A DNA stretch of 64,000 nucleotides from Algoriphagus sediminis (GCF_030403435.1 NZ_JAUEPH010000002.1:124001-188000); one strand, 5' to 3'. Positions 48,771-58,926 are shown, numbered from the stretch's first letter. Numbers and translations are program-made. The notes: a model not told the origin generated them from the letters alone.

Positions 48771-50951
48771 TTAATTAGCATGGTCAGAAATGAATTTGAT
48801 TCGATAAATGCGGATTTCATCCTCCGCAAAATCTTCCTCTTCCAGTTCTTCCAAGGCATATTCAATTTTATCGTCCTCAGCCGTCATAAAATAGTCGTGA
48901 ATGATATCCTCCCTTTCTTCATCCATAATATGGTGGATGTAGTAGTCAATATTCAATTTGGTCCCGCTGTAGATGATTTGTTCCACTTCCTGAATCAAAT
49001 CGGAAAATGACAAATTCAAATTCTCAGCGATCTCATCAAAATCTATTTTACGATCAATTTGCTGAATGATCGAAATCTTTATTTTCGATCGGCTTCCAGA
49101 GCTTTTGACAATTACGTCTGAGGCAGTTTCTATGTCATTCTCCTCTACGTATTTGGCGATGAGCTTCAGAAATGATGACCCGAATTTAGCCACTTTTCCC
49201 ATTCCCACGCCATTGATCTGTGCCAATTCTTCTCTCGTGGTAGGATATAATGTGGCCATCTCTTCTAGAGAGGGGTCCTGGAAGATAACATAGGGTGGAA
49301 GGCCTTTGGATTTGGCTACCCTTTTTCTCTCGGCCCGAAGAAGATCATAAAGTTCCTCATCATAGGCTAGGTCTGTGTTTCCATCTCCATCATTGGACTC
49401 GATTTCCTCTTCCATTTTTTCGAAGTCCTGATCCTTATACAAATCCACAGAAAATGGATCTTCTAAGAATTCTTTTCCCTCTTGGGTAACCTTCAGCAGA
49501 CCATAATTCTCGATATCTTTTTCCAGAAATCCTCGGATCATAGCTTGTCTCAGGACTGACGTCCAAAGCTTTTCCCCTTCATCTTTTCCTTTCCCATAAA
49601 CATCCAGCTCATCATGCTTATAACTGCTGATATATTCGTTTTCACCACCTATGATGACTTCCACTATATGAGCAAGGCCAAACCTTTCATCGCATAGCTT
49701 GACTGTTTCTAGTGCGGTTATCAGATGGTTTATCCCATCAAATGTTTCTCGGTTTCTTTTACAATTATCACAGAACCCACAATCCTTCTCCATCTTCTCC
49801 CCGAAATAATTCAGGATAAATTTCCTCCTGCAAACTGATGTTTCCGCATAGGCGGCCATCTCTTGAAGTAAAACTTTTGAGTTTTCTCTTTCGGTTACGG
49901 GTTTGTCCTTATTGAACTTATCCAGCTTGATAATGTCGTCGTAGTTATAAAACATCAGACAGTGTCCCTCCAAGCCATCTCGACCAGCTCTCCCGGTTTC
50001 TTGGTAGTACCCTTCCAGTGATTTTGGAACGTCATAATGAATTACAAACCTTACATCAGGCTTATCTATTCCCATTCCAAAGGCGATGGTCGCTACGATC
50101 ACATCCACATCCTCATTTAGAAAGTCATCCTGATTTTTCATTCGGACCGCCGGTTCTAGACCTGCATGATATGGTGCGGCATTAATCTGATTTACTTTGA
50201 GTAAGGACGCGATTTCTTCGACTTTTTTCCTGCTTAGGCAATAAATAATTCCTGATTTGCCTTTATGTGATTTAATAAATCGAATCAGGCTTTTTTCGGT
50301 CCCCTTTTTTGTTTTTGGCCGTACTTCGTAAAAAAGATTAGTTCGATTAAATGAGGATTTAAACAGGTCAGCCTCTTCCATCTGGAGGTTTCTTTGAATA
50401 TCCTGTTGAACCTTTGGAGTGGCGGTCGCTGTAAGAGCTATGATGGGAAGGTCTGGACCTATAAGTGCCACGATCGACTTTATTTTCCTGTATTCTGGCC
50501 GAAAATCATGTCCCCATTCAGAAATACAATGCGCTTCATCAATTGCCACAAAACTGAGTTTTACTGATTTCAGAAACTCAACATTTTCCTCTTTAGTCAA
50601 AGATTCAGGCGCCACATATAAAAGCTTGGTTTTTCCTGAGGCCACCTCAGATTTGACCTTTTTAGATTCAGTCTTATTCAGGGTGGAGTTTAGAAAATGA
50701 GCATTCACACCTATGGCATTCAATTGATCCACTTGATTCTTCATAAGTGCAATCAAAGGAGAAATAATGATGGCAGTGCCTTCAGATACCACTGCAGGCA
50801 GCTGATAACAAAGAGATTTTCCCGCTCCTGTAGGCATAATGACGAAGGTGTTCTTGTCATTCAAGAGGTTATCCACTATGGGTTCCTGATTTCCTCGGAA
50901 CTGACTAAATCCAAAAATCCTCTTAAGATCTGATTTTACTATGTCCTGCAC
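48771..50951 (-). CDS. recQ: ATP-dependent DNA helicase RecQ
   Basis: 726 residues from a GTG at 50951; no upstream ATG is in frame. Motif I is G-A-G-K-S-L-C-Y-Q-L-P, motif II D-E-A-H-C-I-S-E-W-G-H-D-F-R. The RQC zinc cysteines C-R-R-K-F and C-G-F-C-D-N-C-K-R follow, and an HRDC domain lies near I-N-G-V-G-M-G-K-V. A C-terminal acidic segment is longer than in short RecQ. It unwinds recombination and replication intermediates. It leads the recQ-purD-ricT-gldH unit and is divergent from kdsD. Confidence 0.96.
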   Translation of the reverse strand: MQDIVKSDLKRIFGFSQFRGNQEPIVDNLLNDKNTFVIMPTGAGKSLCYQLPAVVSEGTAIIISPLIALMKNQVDQLNAIGVNAHFLNSTLNKTESKKVKSEVASGKTKLLYVAPESLTKEENVEFLKSVKLSFVAIDEAHCISEWGHDFRPEYRKIKSIVALIGPDLPIIALTATATPKVQQDIQRNLQMEEADLFKSSFNRTNLFYEVRPKTKKGTEKSLIRFIKSHKGKSGIIYCLSRKKVEEIASLLKVNQINAAPYHAGLEPAVRMKNQDDFLNEDVDVIVATIAFGMGIDKPDVRFVIHYDVPKSLEGYYQETGRAGRDGLEGHCLMFYNYDDIIKLDKFNKDKPVTERENSKVLLQEMAAYAETSVCRRKFILNYFGEKMEKDCGFCDNCKRNRETFDGINHLITALETVKLCDERFGLAHIVEVIIGGENEYISSYKHDELDVYGKGKDEGEKLWTSVLRQAMIRGFLEKDIENYGLLKVTQEGKEFLEDPFSVDLYKDQDFEKMEEEIESNDGDGNTDLAYDEELYDLLRAERKRVAKSKGLPPYVIFQDPSLEEMATLYPTTREELAQINGVGMGKVAKFGSSFLKLIAKYVEENDIETASDVIVKSSGSRSKIKISIIQQIDRKIDFDEIAENLNLSFSDLIQEVEQIIYSGTKLNIDYYIHHIMDEEREDIIHDYFMTAEDDKIEYALEELEEEDFAEDEIRIYRIKFISDHAN

Positions 50952-51007
50952 AAAAAAGCATTTAAGGTGATGAGAGATTGCTGCTAGAATGATTCCCTAG
51001 TTTAATA

Positions 51008-51015
51008 TACCTTTG
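51008..51015 (+). promoter_or_regulatory. -7 element of kdsD
   Basis: TACCTTTG matches TAnnTTTG exactly, 22 bp before the kdsD ATG. A -33 TTTG at the usual spacing is not found. Confidence 0.4.
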
Positions 51016-51037
51016 TCTAGGCCAAATCAGGCAACAG

Positions 51038-52012
51038 ATGGATAATAATTTAACTAAAAATATTAAAAAAACCGCGGTAAGGGTTCTTCTTAATGAGGCT
51101 CAGGCCATTAAGAAAATCGCTGGATATATCGATGATGATTTTGAAGCTTGTGTATTAAAGATATTAGATTGTAAAGGCCGGGTGGTAGTAACCGGAATTG
51201 GGAAAAGCGCGATCATCGCCAATAAAATTGTAGCTACATTAAACTCTACAGGTACTCCGGCAATGTACATGCATGCGGCTGATGCCATTCATGGAGATCT
51301 GGGTATGGTACAGAAGGATGATGTGGTCATTTGTATCTCAAAGAGCGGTAATACGCCTGAAATCAAGGTATTGGTTCCTTTGCTTAAAAAATTGGGATCG
51401 GTTCTGGTTGGTTTGGTGAGTAATACCGAAAGCTATTTAGCTGAGCGGGCTGACTTTGTTCTGAATGCCACGGTGGGAGAGGAGGCCTGTCCAAATAATC
51501 TTGCTCCGACCACAAGTACCACGGCCCACCTAGCAATGGGAGATGCTTTGGCGGTATGCCTCTTAGAAGCTAAAGGTTTCACGGCTAAAGATTTTGCCAA
51601 ATATCATCCCGGCGGATCCTTAGGAAAGCAACTTTACCTAAAGGTTGGTGATTTAATTCCAAAGATGGATCCACCTTCGGTTCATGAAACCGCAGATTTA
51701 AGAGCCGTAATAGTAGAAATTTCAGGAAAGCGCCTGGGTGCCACTTCTGTGGTAAATGACCAGCAAAAAGTGGTGGGAATTATTACCGACGGAGATCTTA
51801 GAAGAATGCTTGAAAAAACTCTGGATGTGAAGGATATTTTGGCCAGAGATGTGATGACTCCTAAACCCAAAAGCATCTCTGTAGATGAATATGCCATTAG
51901 AGCCTTGAACCTAATGAAAAACAATAATATTACTCAATTGGTCGCGATGGATGGTGATAAATTGGCTGGATTCATACATATTCATGATTTGATGAAGGAA
52001 GGAATTGTATAA
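51038..52012 (+). CDS. kdsD: Arabinose-5-phosphate isomerase
   Basis: 324 residues. SIS domain with V-V-T-G-I-G-K-S-A-I-I-A, S-G-N-T-P-E-I, and A-P-T-T-S-T-T-A-H-L-A-M-G-D-A-L, then two CBS repeats (I-P-K-M-D-P-P, I-I-T-D-G-D-L-R-R-M). It converts ribulose-5-phosphate to arabinose-5-phosphate for Kdo, a sugar of lipopolysaccharide. The next gene starts inside its stop (TAATG), so they are coupled; the partner, a mannose-1-phosphate guanylyltransferase, also supplies surface sugars. Confidence 0.95.
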   Translation: MDNNLTKNIKKTAVRVLLNEAQAIKKIAGYIDDDFEACVLKILDCKGRVVVTGIGKSAIIANKIVATLNSTGTPAMYMHAADAIHGDLGMVQKDDVVICISKSGNTPEIKVLVPLLKKLGSVLVGLVSNTESYLAERADFVLNATVGEEACPNNLAPTTSTTAHLAMGDALAVCLLEAKGFTAKDFAKYHPGGSLGKQLYLKVGDLIPKMDPPSVHETADLRAVIVEISGKRLGATSVVNDQQKVVGIITDGDLRRMLEKTLDVKDILARDVMTPKPKSISVDEYAIRALNLMKNNNITQLVAMDGDKLAGFIHIHDLMKEGIV

Positions 52013-53091
52013 TGGCCAATCGAAAAAAAACATACATCGTCATCATGGCTGGTGGCATAGGTGCGAGATTTTGGCCATATAGTCGCCGACATAAACCCAA
52101 GCAATTTTTAGATGTTCTCGGAGAAGGAAGATCCCTTCTTCAGATGACTTTCGATCGATTCAAAGAAATGGCTTCTCCTGATCGATTTATAGTTATTACA
52201 TATGGAAAATACCTCGATCAGGTAAAGGAACAATTGCCTGAACTTGACGAAAATCAGATTCTTTGTGAGCCATCCAGAAAAAATACGGCAACCTGCATAG
52301 CATATGCGACCTATAGAATTTATTCAAAAGACCCGGATGCATCGCTAATAATTACTCCGGCAGATCACCTGATTTTAGAAGGTGAAAAGTTTCATCAGGT
52401 CATGCATAAAGCCTTAAGAGCTTCCCAGCATGGTCAAAGATTAGTCACTATTGGAATAAAGCCTACAAGACCAGAGACGGGATACGGTTATATCCAGTAC
52501 GTCCAAGAAAAAAATTTCGATGTCTTAAAAGTGAAAACTTTTACTGAAAAGCCTGATTTGGAATTGGCTAAAACTTTTCTGAAAAGTGGAGATTTTCTCT
52601 GGAACTCTGGGATTTTTATCTGGAAGGCTGAAAGTCTTATTTCTGCCCTGAAGACTTATTTACCTGATACTGCCGAGGTTTTTGAAGATGGTTTGAATTC
52701 ACTCAATACTTCGAAAGAGGCAGAATTTATTCGGAATGCCTATGCGCTGGTTAAGAATATTTCTATTGACTTTGGGGTGATGGAAAAATCTGATCAGGTC
52801 TATGTGATTCCTGCCGATATAGGTTGGTCAGACCTGGGCTCATGGCAAAGCCTTCATGACATAAGAACAAAGGATCCGGATGGAAATGTCATAGACGGAA
52901 ATACCATACTTTATGATACCAAGGGAAGTTTCATCCGACTGGATAATGATAAGCTAGTCATGGTCAAAGGGCTTGAAAACTACCTTATTGTGGAGGAAAA
53001 TAATGTGCTTTTGATTTGTCCTATTGATTCTGAAAAAGAATTCAGACAATTCGTAGCGGACGCAAAGAAAAAAGATAGTCGCTATATCTAA
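52012..53091 (+). CDS. manC: Mannose-1-phosphate guanylyltransferase
   Basis: 359 residues. I-M-A-G-G-I-G-A-R-F-W-P-Y-S-R-R-H-K-P-K-Q-F is the nucleotidyltransferase signature; E-P-S-R-K-N-T-A and I-T-P-A-D-H and T-E-K-P and L-W-N-S-G-I-F are family blocks. It makes GDP-mannose, the precursor of fucose-type and mannose surface sugars. It lacks the C-terminal isomerase domain of the long bifunctional form. Its ATG shares the A of the kdsD TAA. Confidence 0.94.
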   Translation: MANRKKTYIVIMAGGIGARFWPYSRRHKPKQFLDVLGEGRSLLQMTFDRFKEMASPDRFIVITYGKYLDQVKEQLPELDENQILCEPSRKNTATCIAYATYRIYSKDPDASLIITPADHLILEGEKFHQVMHKALRASQHGQRLVTIGIKPTRPETGYGYIQYVQEKNFDVLKVKTFTEKPDLELAKTFLKSGDFLWNSGIFIWKAESLISALKTYLPDTAEVFEDGLNSLNTSKEAEFIRNAYALVKNISIDFGVMEKSDQVYVIPADIGWSDLGSWQSLHDIRTKDPDGNVIDGNTILYDTKGSFIRLDNDKLVMVKGLENYLIVEENNVLLICPIDSEKEFRQFVADAKKKDSRYI

Positions 53092-53868
53092 TTAGCTTTG
53101 CCTCTGGCGCATAGCTTCATAGATCACTACTCCAGCAGAAACAGAAACATTAAGACTATCAATTTCTCCCTGCATAGGGATCTTCACCTTAGAATCAGCT
53201 ATGTTCAAAAGATCCGCAGAAATCCCGTCTTCTTCTGAACCCATGACCAATGCTGTGGGAACGCTCATGTCAGCTTCATACATCAATTGATCGGTTTTTT
53301 CTGTCACTGCCAAAAGCACTAAGCCTGACTTTTGTAAATCACGACAGGTGTAAAAGAGATTTTTCACTCTCACTACTGGTAAGAAATTTAAAGCTCCTGC
53401 AGAGGTTTTGATGGCATCAGAATTAATTTGAGCACTTCCTTTTTCAGGGATAATAATAGCATGAACTCCTGCACACTCTGCTGTCCTCGCTATCGCTCCA
53501 AAGTTTCTGACATCAGTAATTCGATCCAGAATCAGAATTAACGGAGCTTGGCCATTGGAATAGCAGGTTTCAATGACATGATCAAGGGAAGCATAGGTTA
53601 AGGCAGATACAAGAGCTAATGACCCTTGATGATTTTTTCTGGTTATCCGATTCAGTTTTCCTTCTGGAACACGAACTACGGGGATGCTTTGCGTTTTGCA
53701 GAGCTTGATTAATTCCTTGGTTAGATCGTTGTTAATTTCCTTTTGAATCAGGACTTTATCGATGTCCTTTCCTGAATGAATGGCCTCAATTACAACTCTG
53801 GTTCCAAAAATAAAATCTTTATCCTGGGCATTTTTTTCGATTAAAAAGCCATCCTTCCGTTTCTCCAT
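53092..53868 (-). CDS. rlmB: TrmH-family rRNA 2'-O-methyltransferase (RlmB-like)
   Basis: 258 residues from the ATG at 53868, which sits directly before the R-K-D-G segment; an ATG seven codons upstream is also in frame. An N-terminal substrate-binding domain (F-G-T-R-V-V-I-E-A-I) is joined to the SPOUT knot: D-R-I-T-D-V-R-N-F-G-A-I-A-R-T-A-E, V-M-G-S-E-E-D-G-I, and L-N-V-S-V-S-A-G-V-V-I-Y-E-A. It methylates G2251-type 23S rRNA positions by homology. The start lies inside the end of the GWxTD gene (28-bp overlap). Confidence 0.9.
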   Translation of the reverse strand: MEKRKDGFLIEKNAQDKDFIFGTRVVIEAIHSGKDIDKVLIQKEINNDLTKELIKLCKTQSIPVVRVPEGKLNRITRKNHQGSLALVSALTYASLDHVIETCYSNGQAPLILILDRITDVRNFGAIARTAECAGVHAIIIPEKGSAQINSDAIKTSAGALNFLPVVRVKNLFYTCRDLQKSGLVLLAVTEKTDQLMYEADMSVPTALVMGSEEDGISADLLNIADSKVKIPMQGEIDSLNVSVSAGVVIYEAMRQRQS

Positions 53869-55076
53869 TCCGAAATATTTTTGAACCATATTGGCTGATA
53901 GGCTCTAGAGCGATTCAGCGTATAATAGTGGGGTGTCAATACATTTTTTATCCGTGCAAAGGTAAATTTAATTTTTGAAGCTTGGCTATCCCCTCCATAA
54001 GTCCACACCTCTCTATCTTCAAAAAAATTAACCTCATTTGGTGGACCCATCACAATGTAAACCATTCCCCGGTCCGTTTTCCATCCTTCTTTGAAGTCAG
54101 TGAAGAGAATATTGGCAAACTCAATCTGTCTAAAATATTCGCGAATAACTTCCTTAGCGGTATCTGGATTTCGGGTCATACCGATCCAATATTCGTCAAG
54201 GGCCTTCTTTTTATCCTCAGCCTCTAATAATTCTTCGTGCTCTTTACGAGTGGAAATGTAAGTAACGATATCCACCATTTCTTCCCAATCTTTTACCTTC
54301 GGAAAAGCTTCATGAGTGGTCTTAATCATTAATCCTCCGAGTTCGCTGGTATCCGTTTGGAAGAAATAGTAACCTTCCTCATCCAGACTTCTGGGTATGT
54401 TTTCTACGAAATCACCTTTATCTATCACTTCCAGTTCCTTTGGAACATTTGCAGGTCTGGTTTCCATTGGTGGGTATGGGATGGAAAAATCTATCGGATA
54501 GAAAAATGAGTGAATGCTGGGACCATCAAAGGAATCGAAGAGCAAGGATTGACTTTGATTGATATAAGTTTGATCAAAGGCTACTCCATTGGCATAGAAA
54601 GCTCCCAATCGAGGCTGATCGTAAACATACGATCCTTTTAGGTCAATATGGTATAAATATTCGTCGCCCTGTCGGGTGTCCAATACAGAAAGAAGAGCAA
54701 TCTGGGTATCGACATCTTCTGGAAGAATCACTTCTTTTTCGAAAACCCAGTGGCGTTCAGTGTCCATGCTCAGGTCATTCTCGGACAAGAGGATGATTTT
54801 ATCCTCAGTGATCTCCTGATCATAAGAATCAAGTAAAGTATAGGAGAAATTGAATGCATCAAATGAAGGGTTTTGTTCAATTTTTTCTACCTGCATTAGC
54901 AGCTTGAAAGAATTTGTCCTGGTCTGAATTGGGATGATTTTGAGACCAAGTCTTGAATATCTTGAATATCGTAGAGACTGATCCAAAGTCTCTAAGGTCC
55001 GCTGAGCTTTGGCTGTAAAGCCAAAGAGAAAAAAGAAACAAAAAAGGGCGGTAAGAAGAAGTTTACCTGGATTCAT
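53841..55076 (-). CDS. GWxTD-domain protein, exported
   Basis: 411 residues from the ATG at 55076; a further upstream ATG would spoil the signal peptide. Signal peptide about 1-25, cleaved after A-K-A. Next is an Ig-like beta-rich region, then the GWxTD domain: D-E-Y-W-I-G-M-T-R-N-P-D-T, F-A-N-I-L-F, G-M-V-Y-I-V-M-G-P-P-N-E-V, W-T-Y-G-G. The family is of unknown function but recurs in Bacteroidota next to surface and polysaccharide genes. It is divergent from the methyltransferase gene. Confidence 0.88.
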   Translation of the reverse strand: MNPGKLLLTALFCFFFLFGFTAKAQRTLETLDQSLRYSRYSRLGLKIIPIQTRTNSFKLLMQVEKIEQNPSFDAFNFSYTLLDSYDQEITEDKIILLSENDLSMDTERHWVFEKEVILPEDVDTQIALLSVLDTRQGDEYLYHIDLKGSYVYDQPRLGAFYANGVAFDQTYINQSQSLLFDSFDGPSIHSFFYPIDFSIPYPPMETRPANVPKELEVIDKGDFVENIPRSLDEEGYYFFQTDTSELGGLMIKTTHEAFPKVKDWEEMVDIVTYISTRKEHEELLEAEDKKKALDEYWIGMTRNPDTAKEVIREYFRQIEFANILFTDFKEGWKTDRGMVYIVMGPPNEVNFFEDREVWTYGGDSQASKIKFTFARIKNVLTPHYYTLNRSRAYQPIWFKNISEWRNGRMAF

Positions 55077-55085
55077 GTGGTCTAG

Positions 55086-55114
55086 TTGGGATTCAGAAAT
55101 TTCGCTTACTTTTG
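55086..55114 (+). promoter_or_regulatory. Promoter of the methyltransferase gene
   Basis: TTG at 55086-55088 and TACTTTTG at 55107-55114, with 18 bp between them, match the phylum consensus. The ATG follows 20 bp downstream. Confidence 0.6.
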
Positions 55115-55134
55115 CCAAAATAGTAAAATTTTAT

Positions 55135-55911
55135 ATGGCTACCTATACAACGGAAATTGCCTCTGACAAGTTGGTAAGTGATAATCCAATCCATCAAAGA
55201 TTGTTAAAAGCGTATATCGCTGCTAAGCCTTGGATTTCTGGAAAATTACTTGAAGTTGGCTGTGGTGAAGGTAGGGGAGTGGACATTCTTTTGCCCCTGG
55301 CGGAAGATTACTTAGGGATTGATAAGATCGGTGAGGTTATTGATAGTCTTCAAAAAAAGCATCTGAAAACTAAATTTGAGCAAGCCGTAATACCCCCGTT
55401 TTCAACGATTGAGGATTCTTCTTTTAATACTGTGGTGAGTTTTCAGGTAATCGAACATATTCAAGACGATAAACTTTTTCTGGAGGAAATTTACCGTGTA
55501 CTTAAGCCCGGTGGAATTGCTATTATCTCCACCCCGAATATCAACTTTACTCTTTCAAGAAATCCTTGGCATATCCGGGAGTATAAACCGGAACAACTTA
55601 CCAAGCTTTGCAATGAAGTGTTTGATCAGGTGGAGTCAAGAGGAATTGGTGGTAATAAAAAAGTATGGGCTTACCATGAAGCCAATCGTGTGTCTGTGCA
55701 GAAGATTATGCAATATGATATCTTCAATCTGCAGTATCGATTACCAGCCAGCCTACTCAAAATTCCTTATGAAATTTTAAATAGAAGGAATAGAAACAAA
55801 CTCCATAAACAACAAGGCCAATCGGTCACTGACATTACTCAGGAGGATTATCTTCTGATTGATGATGCCTCAAAGGCCTTGGATTTATTTTATATCCTTC
55901 ACAAGAAATAA
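55135..55911 (+). CDS. Class I SAM-dependent methyltransferase
   Basis: 258 residues from the ATG at 55135; a longer frame upstream runs through the promoter and is rejected. L-L-E-V-G-C-G-E-G-R-G is motif I for SAM, with V-V-S-F-Q-V-I-E-H-I as motif II/III and L-K-P-G-G-I-A-I-I-S-T-P as motif post-III. The sequence belongs to the UbiE/Methyltransf_11 group, often small molecule or lipid methylation. The substrate is unknown. A terminator follows. Confidence 0.9.
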   Translation: MATYTTEIASDKLVSDNPIHQRLLKAYIAAKPWISGKLLEVGCGEGRGVDILLPLAEDYLGIDKIGEVIDSLQKKHLKTKFEQAVIPPFSTIEDSSFNTVVSFQVIEHIQDDKLFLEEIYRVLKPGGIAIISTPNINFTLSRNPWHIREYKPEQLTKLCNEVFDQVESRGIGGNKKVWAYHEANRVSVQKIMQYDIFNLQYRLPASLLKIPYEILNRRNRNKLHKQQGQSVTDITQEDYLLIDDASKALDLFYILHKK

Positions 55912-55913
55912 AA

Positions 55914-55939
55914 AAGGCGGTTGAATTTTCAACCGCCTT
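55914..55939. terminator. Bidirectional intrinsic terminator
   Basis: An 11-bp stem AAGGCGGTTGA/TCAACCGCCTT with a 4-base loop stands between the convergent methyltransferase and DUF2723 genes, with an A-run on the left side. Confidence 0.85.
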
Positions 55940-55944
55940 ATCTT

Positions 55945-58926
55945 TTACCTCCTTGGGAGATCACCCTCAAATTCCTGTGGTCCCAGGTATTGTTCCAAGC
56001 GGCGACGGTATTCATCTGCCAGATCTTGATATCCTCTTTCCTGAAGTAAAGGAATAAAGTACCTCACCATTTCTATGGAAATCAGGATTTCACGATCATA
56101 GTCTCGATTTTCCTGATCGTAAAACTCTATCATATCCAAAGATTTCTTGGCTACTTTTTCTATAATTTCAAGGGCTTTGTCTTCTTCACCGACTTCGAAG
56201 AATAAAGGAACCGATTGGCCGCTGGCCAAATCATAAGGCACTCCTTCATCTGGCATGACCTCCAGGCCATAATTGAGAAGATCTCTGGCTTTATCCATTT
56301 GATTCTCATCCAAGAGGGCGATGACAATTGAATTCAGAGCACTTCTATGATTTGAGACAAAGCGTCTGTATTCTTCATCATAATATCTATCTGAATTATC
56401 CAAGTCGCGGAATTTGAATACTTCAGTGAAGTTTTCGTAGGCCAAATTTGTATTTACTAATTCCTCTCGAATAAATGGAGGTTTTTGAATGGGTAGCAGA
56501 CGATAAGTCAGGCCTTCCATCACCACATGATCATCAAGATTCAAACCTATGGTGGCTAAAGAAGTATTATTGAAATAGATTGGTCTTTCCCAATTATTAT
56601 TTGCGATTAAATCCACCAGCATCAGGTTGCCCTTGGTTAAGTATTGACCTTTCACCTGTAAGTTCATCTGGTTGGTAAAAAGACTTTTAAACTGTGGTGG
56701 AACTATCTCATCATTATTTACAAAGCTACTGTCTACATCAAGTATTAAATTCCTGGAAGGAACCATATTCACAATGCTTTTTCCACCTGTTTGTAGATTA
56801 AGCCTTTTGTCGTTATTTCGCAAAAGGGTTAAATAGGCTCTCACAGAGATTGCAGAATTATCATCCTCTCCTGTTACATAAAGAACATCATTAGTGCCTT
56901 TTTTATAATTCTCAGAAGTCAGAGAGAATGGCAATGCCTCAGAGTCATCCACAGATCGGGCCATTTGCTCTACATACCAATCAGTATCAAAGTAGCTCAA
57001 AACAATTACCCTGACATCGGTTCTGAAACCCTCTACTTCCTGTACATACCAAAGCGGGAAAGTATCATTATCTCCACCAGTGAACAGAATGGCATTTGGG
57101 GCGCAGGATTCCAGGAAGTTCCTAGCGGCATCAACTGAAAAGTATCTTCCGGTTCGGTTGTGATCATCCCAATTAACTGCACCCATTAAACCTGCAATAG
57201 GTAAGGTGAGCAGGGTGGCTGCTATTCCAGCCGTGCCTAGATTTTTACTGTATTTGGCTATTCCATGAGCAATACCCAGCACCCCCATTCCTATCCAGAT
57301 AGCGAAAGCATAGAAACTACCCACATATATGTAATCACGCTCTCTCGGTTCCACAGGTGGTGAATTCAGGTAAAGTACCAGAATTGCCCCCATCATTAGA
57401 AAGAGCATTAGATTCACATAAAATGAATTGGGGTCTTTTCTTGCCTGAAAGAAGAATCCTACAAGACCTAGAATCAAAGGAAGCATGAAATACTGGTTGT
57501 GCCCTTTGTTCTCTTTAATGTAGTCCGGAAACTTATCACTGAAAGCGTCTGTCAATCCAATCCATGGAGCATCGCTGAAATCTGACTCTCTTCCAGAGAA
57601 ATTCCACATGAAATATCGGAAGTACATTTGACCTAGCTGATGGGAGAACATGAAATAAAGATTGTCTCCAAATGTGGGGTCTTGCCCTTCACGTAGTCCT
57701 AATTTCTGTCTGTAGATTCGTTTATGATTTTCCTGGGTGGAATAAACTCTAGGGAGGATGGTGGTTTTCTCAGGCTCGTAGGTGTTGACTAATGAATAAT
57801 CTACGATTTCGTACTTGTCTTTCCCTTTTGCATAAATCGGAGCCCCTTCTTCCTGATCCACAAGCCTTGCTGTGAAATACTGACCATGTAAAAGTGGCCT
57901 GTAGCCATATTGCTCTCGCTTTAAATATGAAACATAGCTAATTATATCCTTTGGAGCATTTTCATTAATCACTGGGTCCTGATTTGCCCGAATGACTATG
58001 AGGGCGTAGCTACCGTAACCGATCAAAATGAAAGTCAGTGAAAGTAATGCTGTATTCAGAATGGCTAACTCCTTTTTTGCAGAATATCTAAAAGCGTAAA
58101 TTAGAGCGCCGAAGAATAGTATCGCGAAGAAAATAATGCCTGAACCGAAGGGAAGCCCCAGTGAGTTCACAAAGAAAATCTCCATGCTTCCTGCCACACT
58201 TGGAAGTCCCGGAATGATGAGATTATTTATAATTACCAAAACTACTCCACCTAGTAAGAAGGCTATTATTCCTCCTTTCAAAGTGATTTTACTGGTCTTT
58301 TTGAAATAGTAGATTAGGGCCAAAGCCGGTAAGGTTACCAAATTCAGCAAATGGACACCAATAGAAAGTCCTACTAAATAGGCGATGAAAATCAACCAAC
58401 GGTTTTCCTCCTTTGGATCCTTTATAACATCCCACTTCAGAACAGCCCAAATGACTATTGCGGTAAAGAATGAAGACATAGAATATACCTCCGCCTCAAC
58501 AGCTGAAAACCAAAAGCTATCGGAGAAAGTGTAACACAAGGATCCAACAATTCCTGCACCCATCAGGCTTATGGTTTGGCCTTTGGTTTCTTCATTCGGT
58601 TTAATCCCAAACAGTCTCTGTCCAAATAGGGTAATGGACCAAAACAAAAAAAGAACAGTAAAACCCGAAAACAAGGCACTACCTATATTCATCCAATATG
58701 CGATCTCCAGAGAATCACCTAATGCTAAAAAGCTAAAGAACCGATAAACCAGAAGGAAGAATGGTGCTCCAGGTGGGTGTGGCACGGAAAGCTTGTAGGA
58801 TGCAGCTATAAACTCCCCCGGATCCCAGAAGCTCGCTGTATCTTCTACCGTTAGAACAAAAACCAAAGTGGCCAGACCGAAAACGACCCAGCCAGTTATA
58901 TTATTAATGCGTTTGAAATTCAACAT
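55945..58926 (-). CDS. DUF2723 membrane protein
   Basis: 993 residues. A long N-terminal membrane domain (at least ten helices) starts with D-P-G-E-F-I-A-A-S-Y-K-L-S-V-P-H-P-P-G-A-P, the DUF2723 signature, with the acidic pair D-x-x-E like the active site of PMT-type glycosyltransferases. A soluble C-terminal half of about 400 residues follows, with a motif V-E-P-R-E-R-D-Y-I-Y-V-G-S in a loop and helical repeats at the end. A role in protein or lipid O-glycosylation is inferred. The gene is monocistronic. Confidence 0.88.
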   Translation of the reverse strand: MLNFKRINNITGWVVFGLATLVFVLTVEDTASFWDPGEFIAASYKLSVPHPPGAPFFLLVYRFFSFLALGDSLEIAYWMNIGSALFSGFTVLFLFWSITLFGQRLFGIKPNEETKGQTISLMGAGIVGSLCYTFSDSFWFSAVEAEVYSMSSFFTAIVIWAVLKWDVIKDPKEENRWLIFIAYLVGLSIGVHLLNLVTLPALALIYYFKKTSKITLKGGIIAFLLGGVVLVIINNLIIPGLPSVAGSMEIFFVNSLGLPFGSGIIFFAILFFGALIYAFRYSAKKELAILNTALLSLTFILIGYGSYALIVIRANQDPVINENAPKDIISYVSYLKREQYGYRPLLHGQYFTARLVDQEEGAPIYAKGKDKYEIVDYSLVNTYEPEKTTILPRVYSTQENHKRIYRQKLGLREGQDPTFGDNLYFMFSHQLGQMYFRYFMWNFSGRESDFSDAPWIGLTDAFSDKFPDYIKENKGHNQYFMLPLILGLVGFFFQARKDPNSFYVNLMLFLMMGAILVLYLNSPPVEPRERDYIYVGSFYAFAIWIGMGVLGIAHGIAKYSKNLGTAGIAATLLTLPIAGLMGAVNWDDHNRTGRYFSVDAARNFLESCAPNAILFTGGDNDTFPLWYVQEVEGFRTDVRVIVLSYFDTDWYVEQMARSVDDSEALPFSLTSENYKKGTNDVLYVTGEDDNSAISVRAYLTLLRNNDKRLNLQTGGKSIVNMVPSRNLILDVDSSFVNNDEIVPPQFKSLFTNQMNLQVKGQYLTKGNLMLVDLIANNNWERPIYFNNTSLATIGLNLDDHVVMEGLTYRLLPIQKPPFIREELVNTNLAYENFTEVFKFRDLDNSDRYYDEEYRRFVSNHRSALNSIVIALLDENQMDKARDLLNYGLEVMPDEGVPYDLASGQSVPLFFEVGEEDKALEIIEKVAKKSLDMIEFYDQENRDYDREILISIEMVRYFIPLLQERGYQDLADEYRRRLEQYLGPQEFEGDLPRR

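Noticed and set aside
48522..49010. 162-codon open frame on the plus strand
   Set aside because: Spans the purD-recQ junction in antisense and has no family features.
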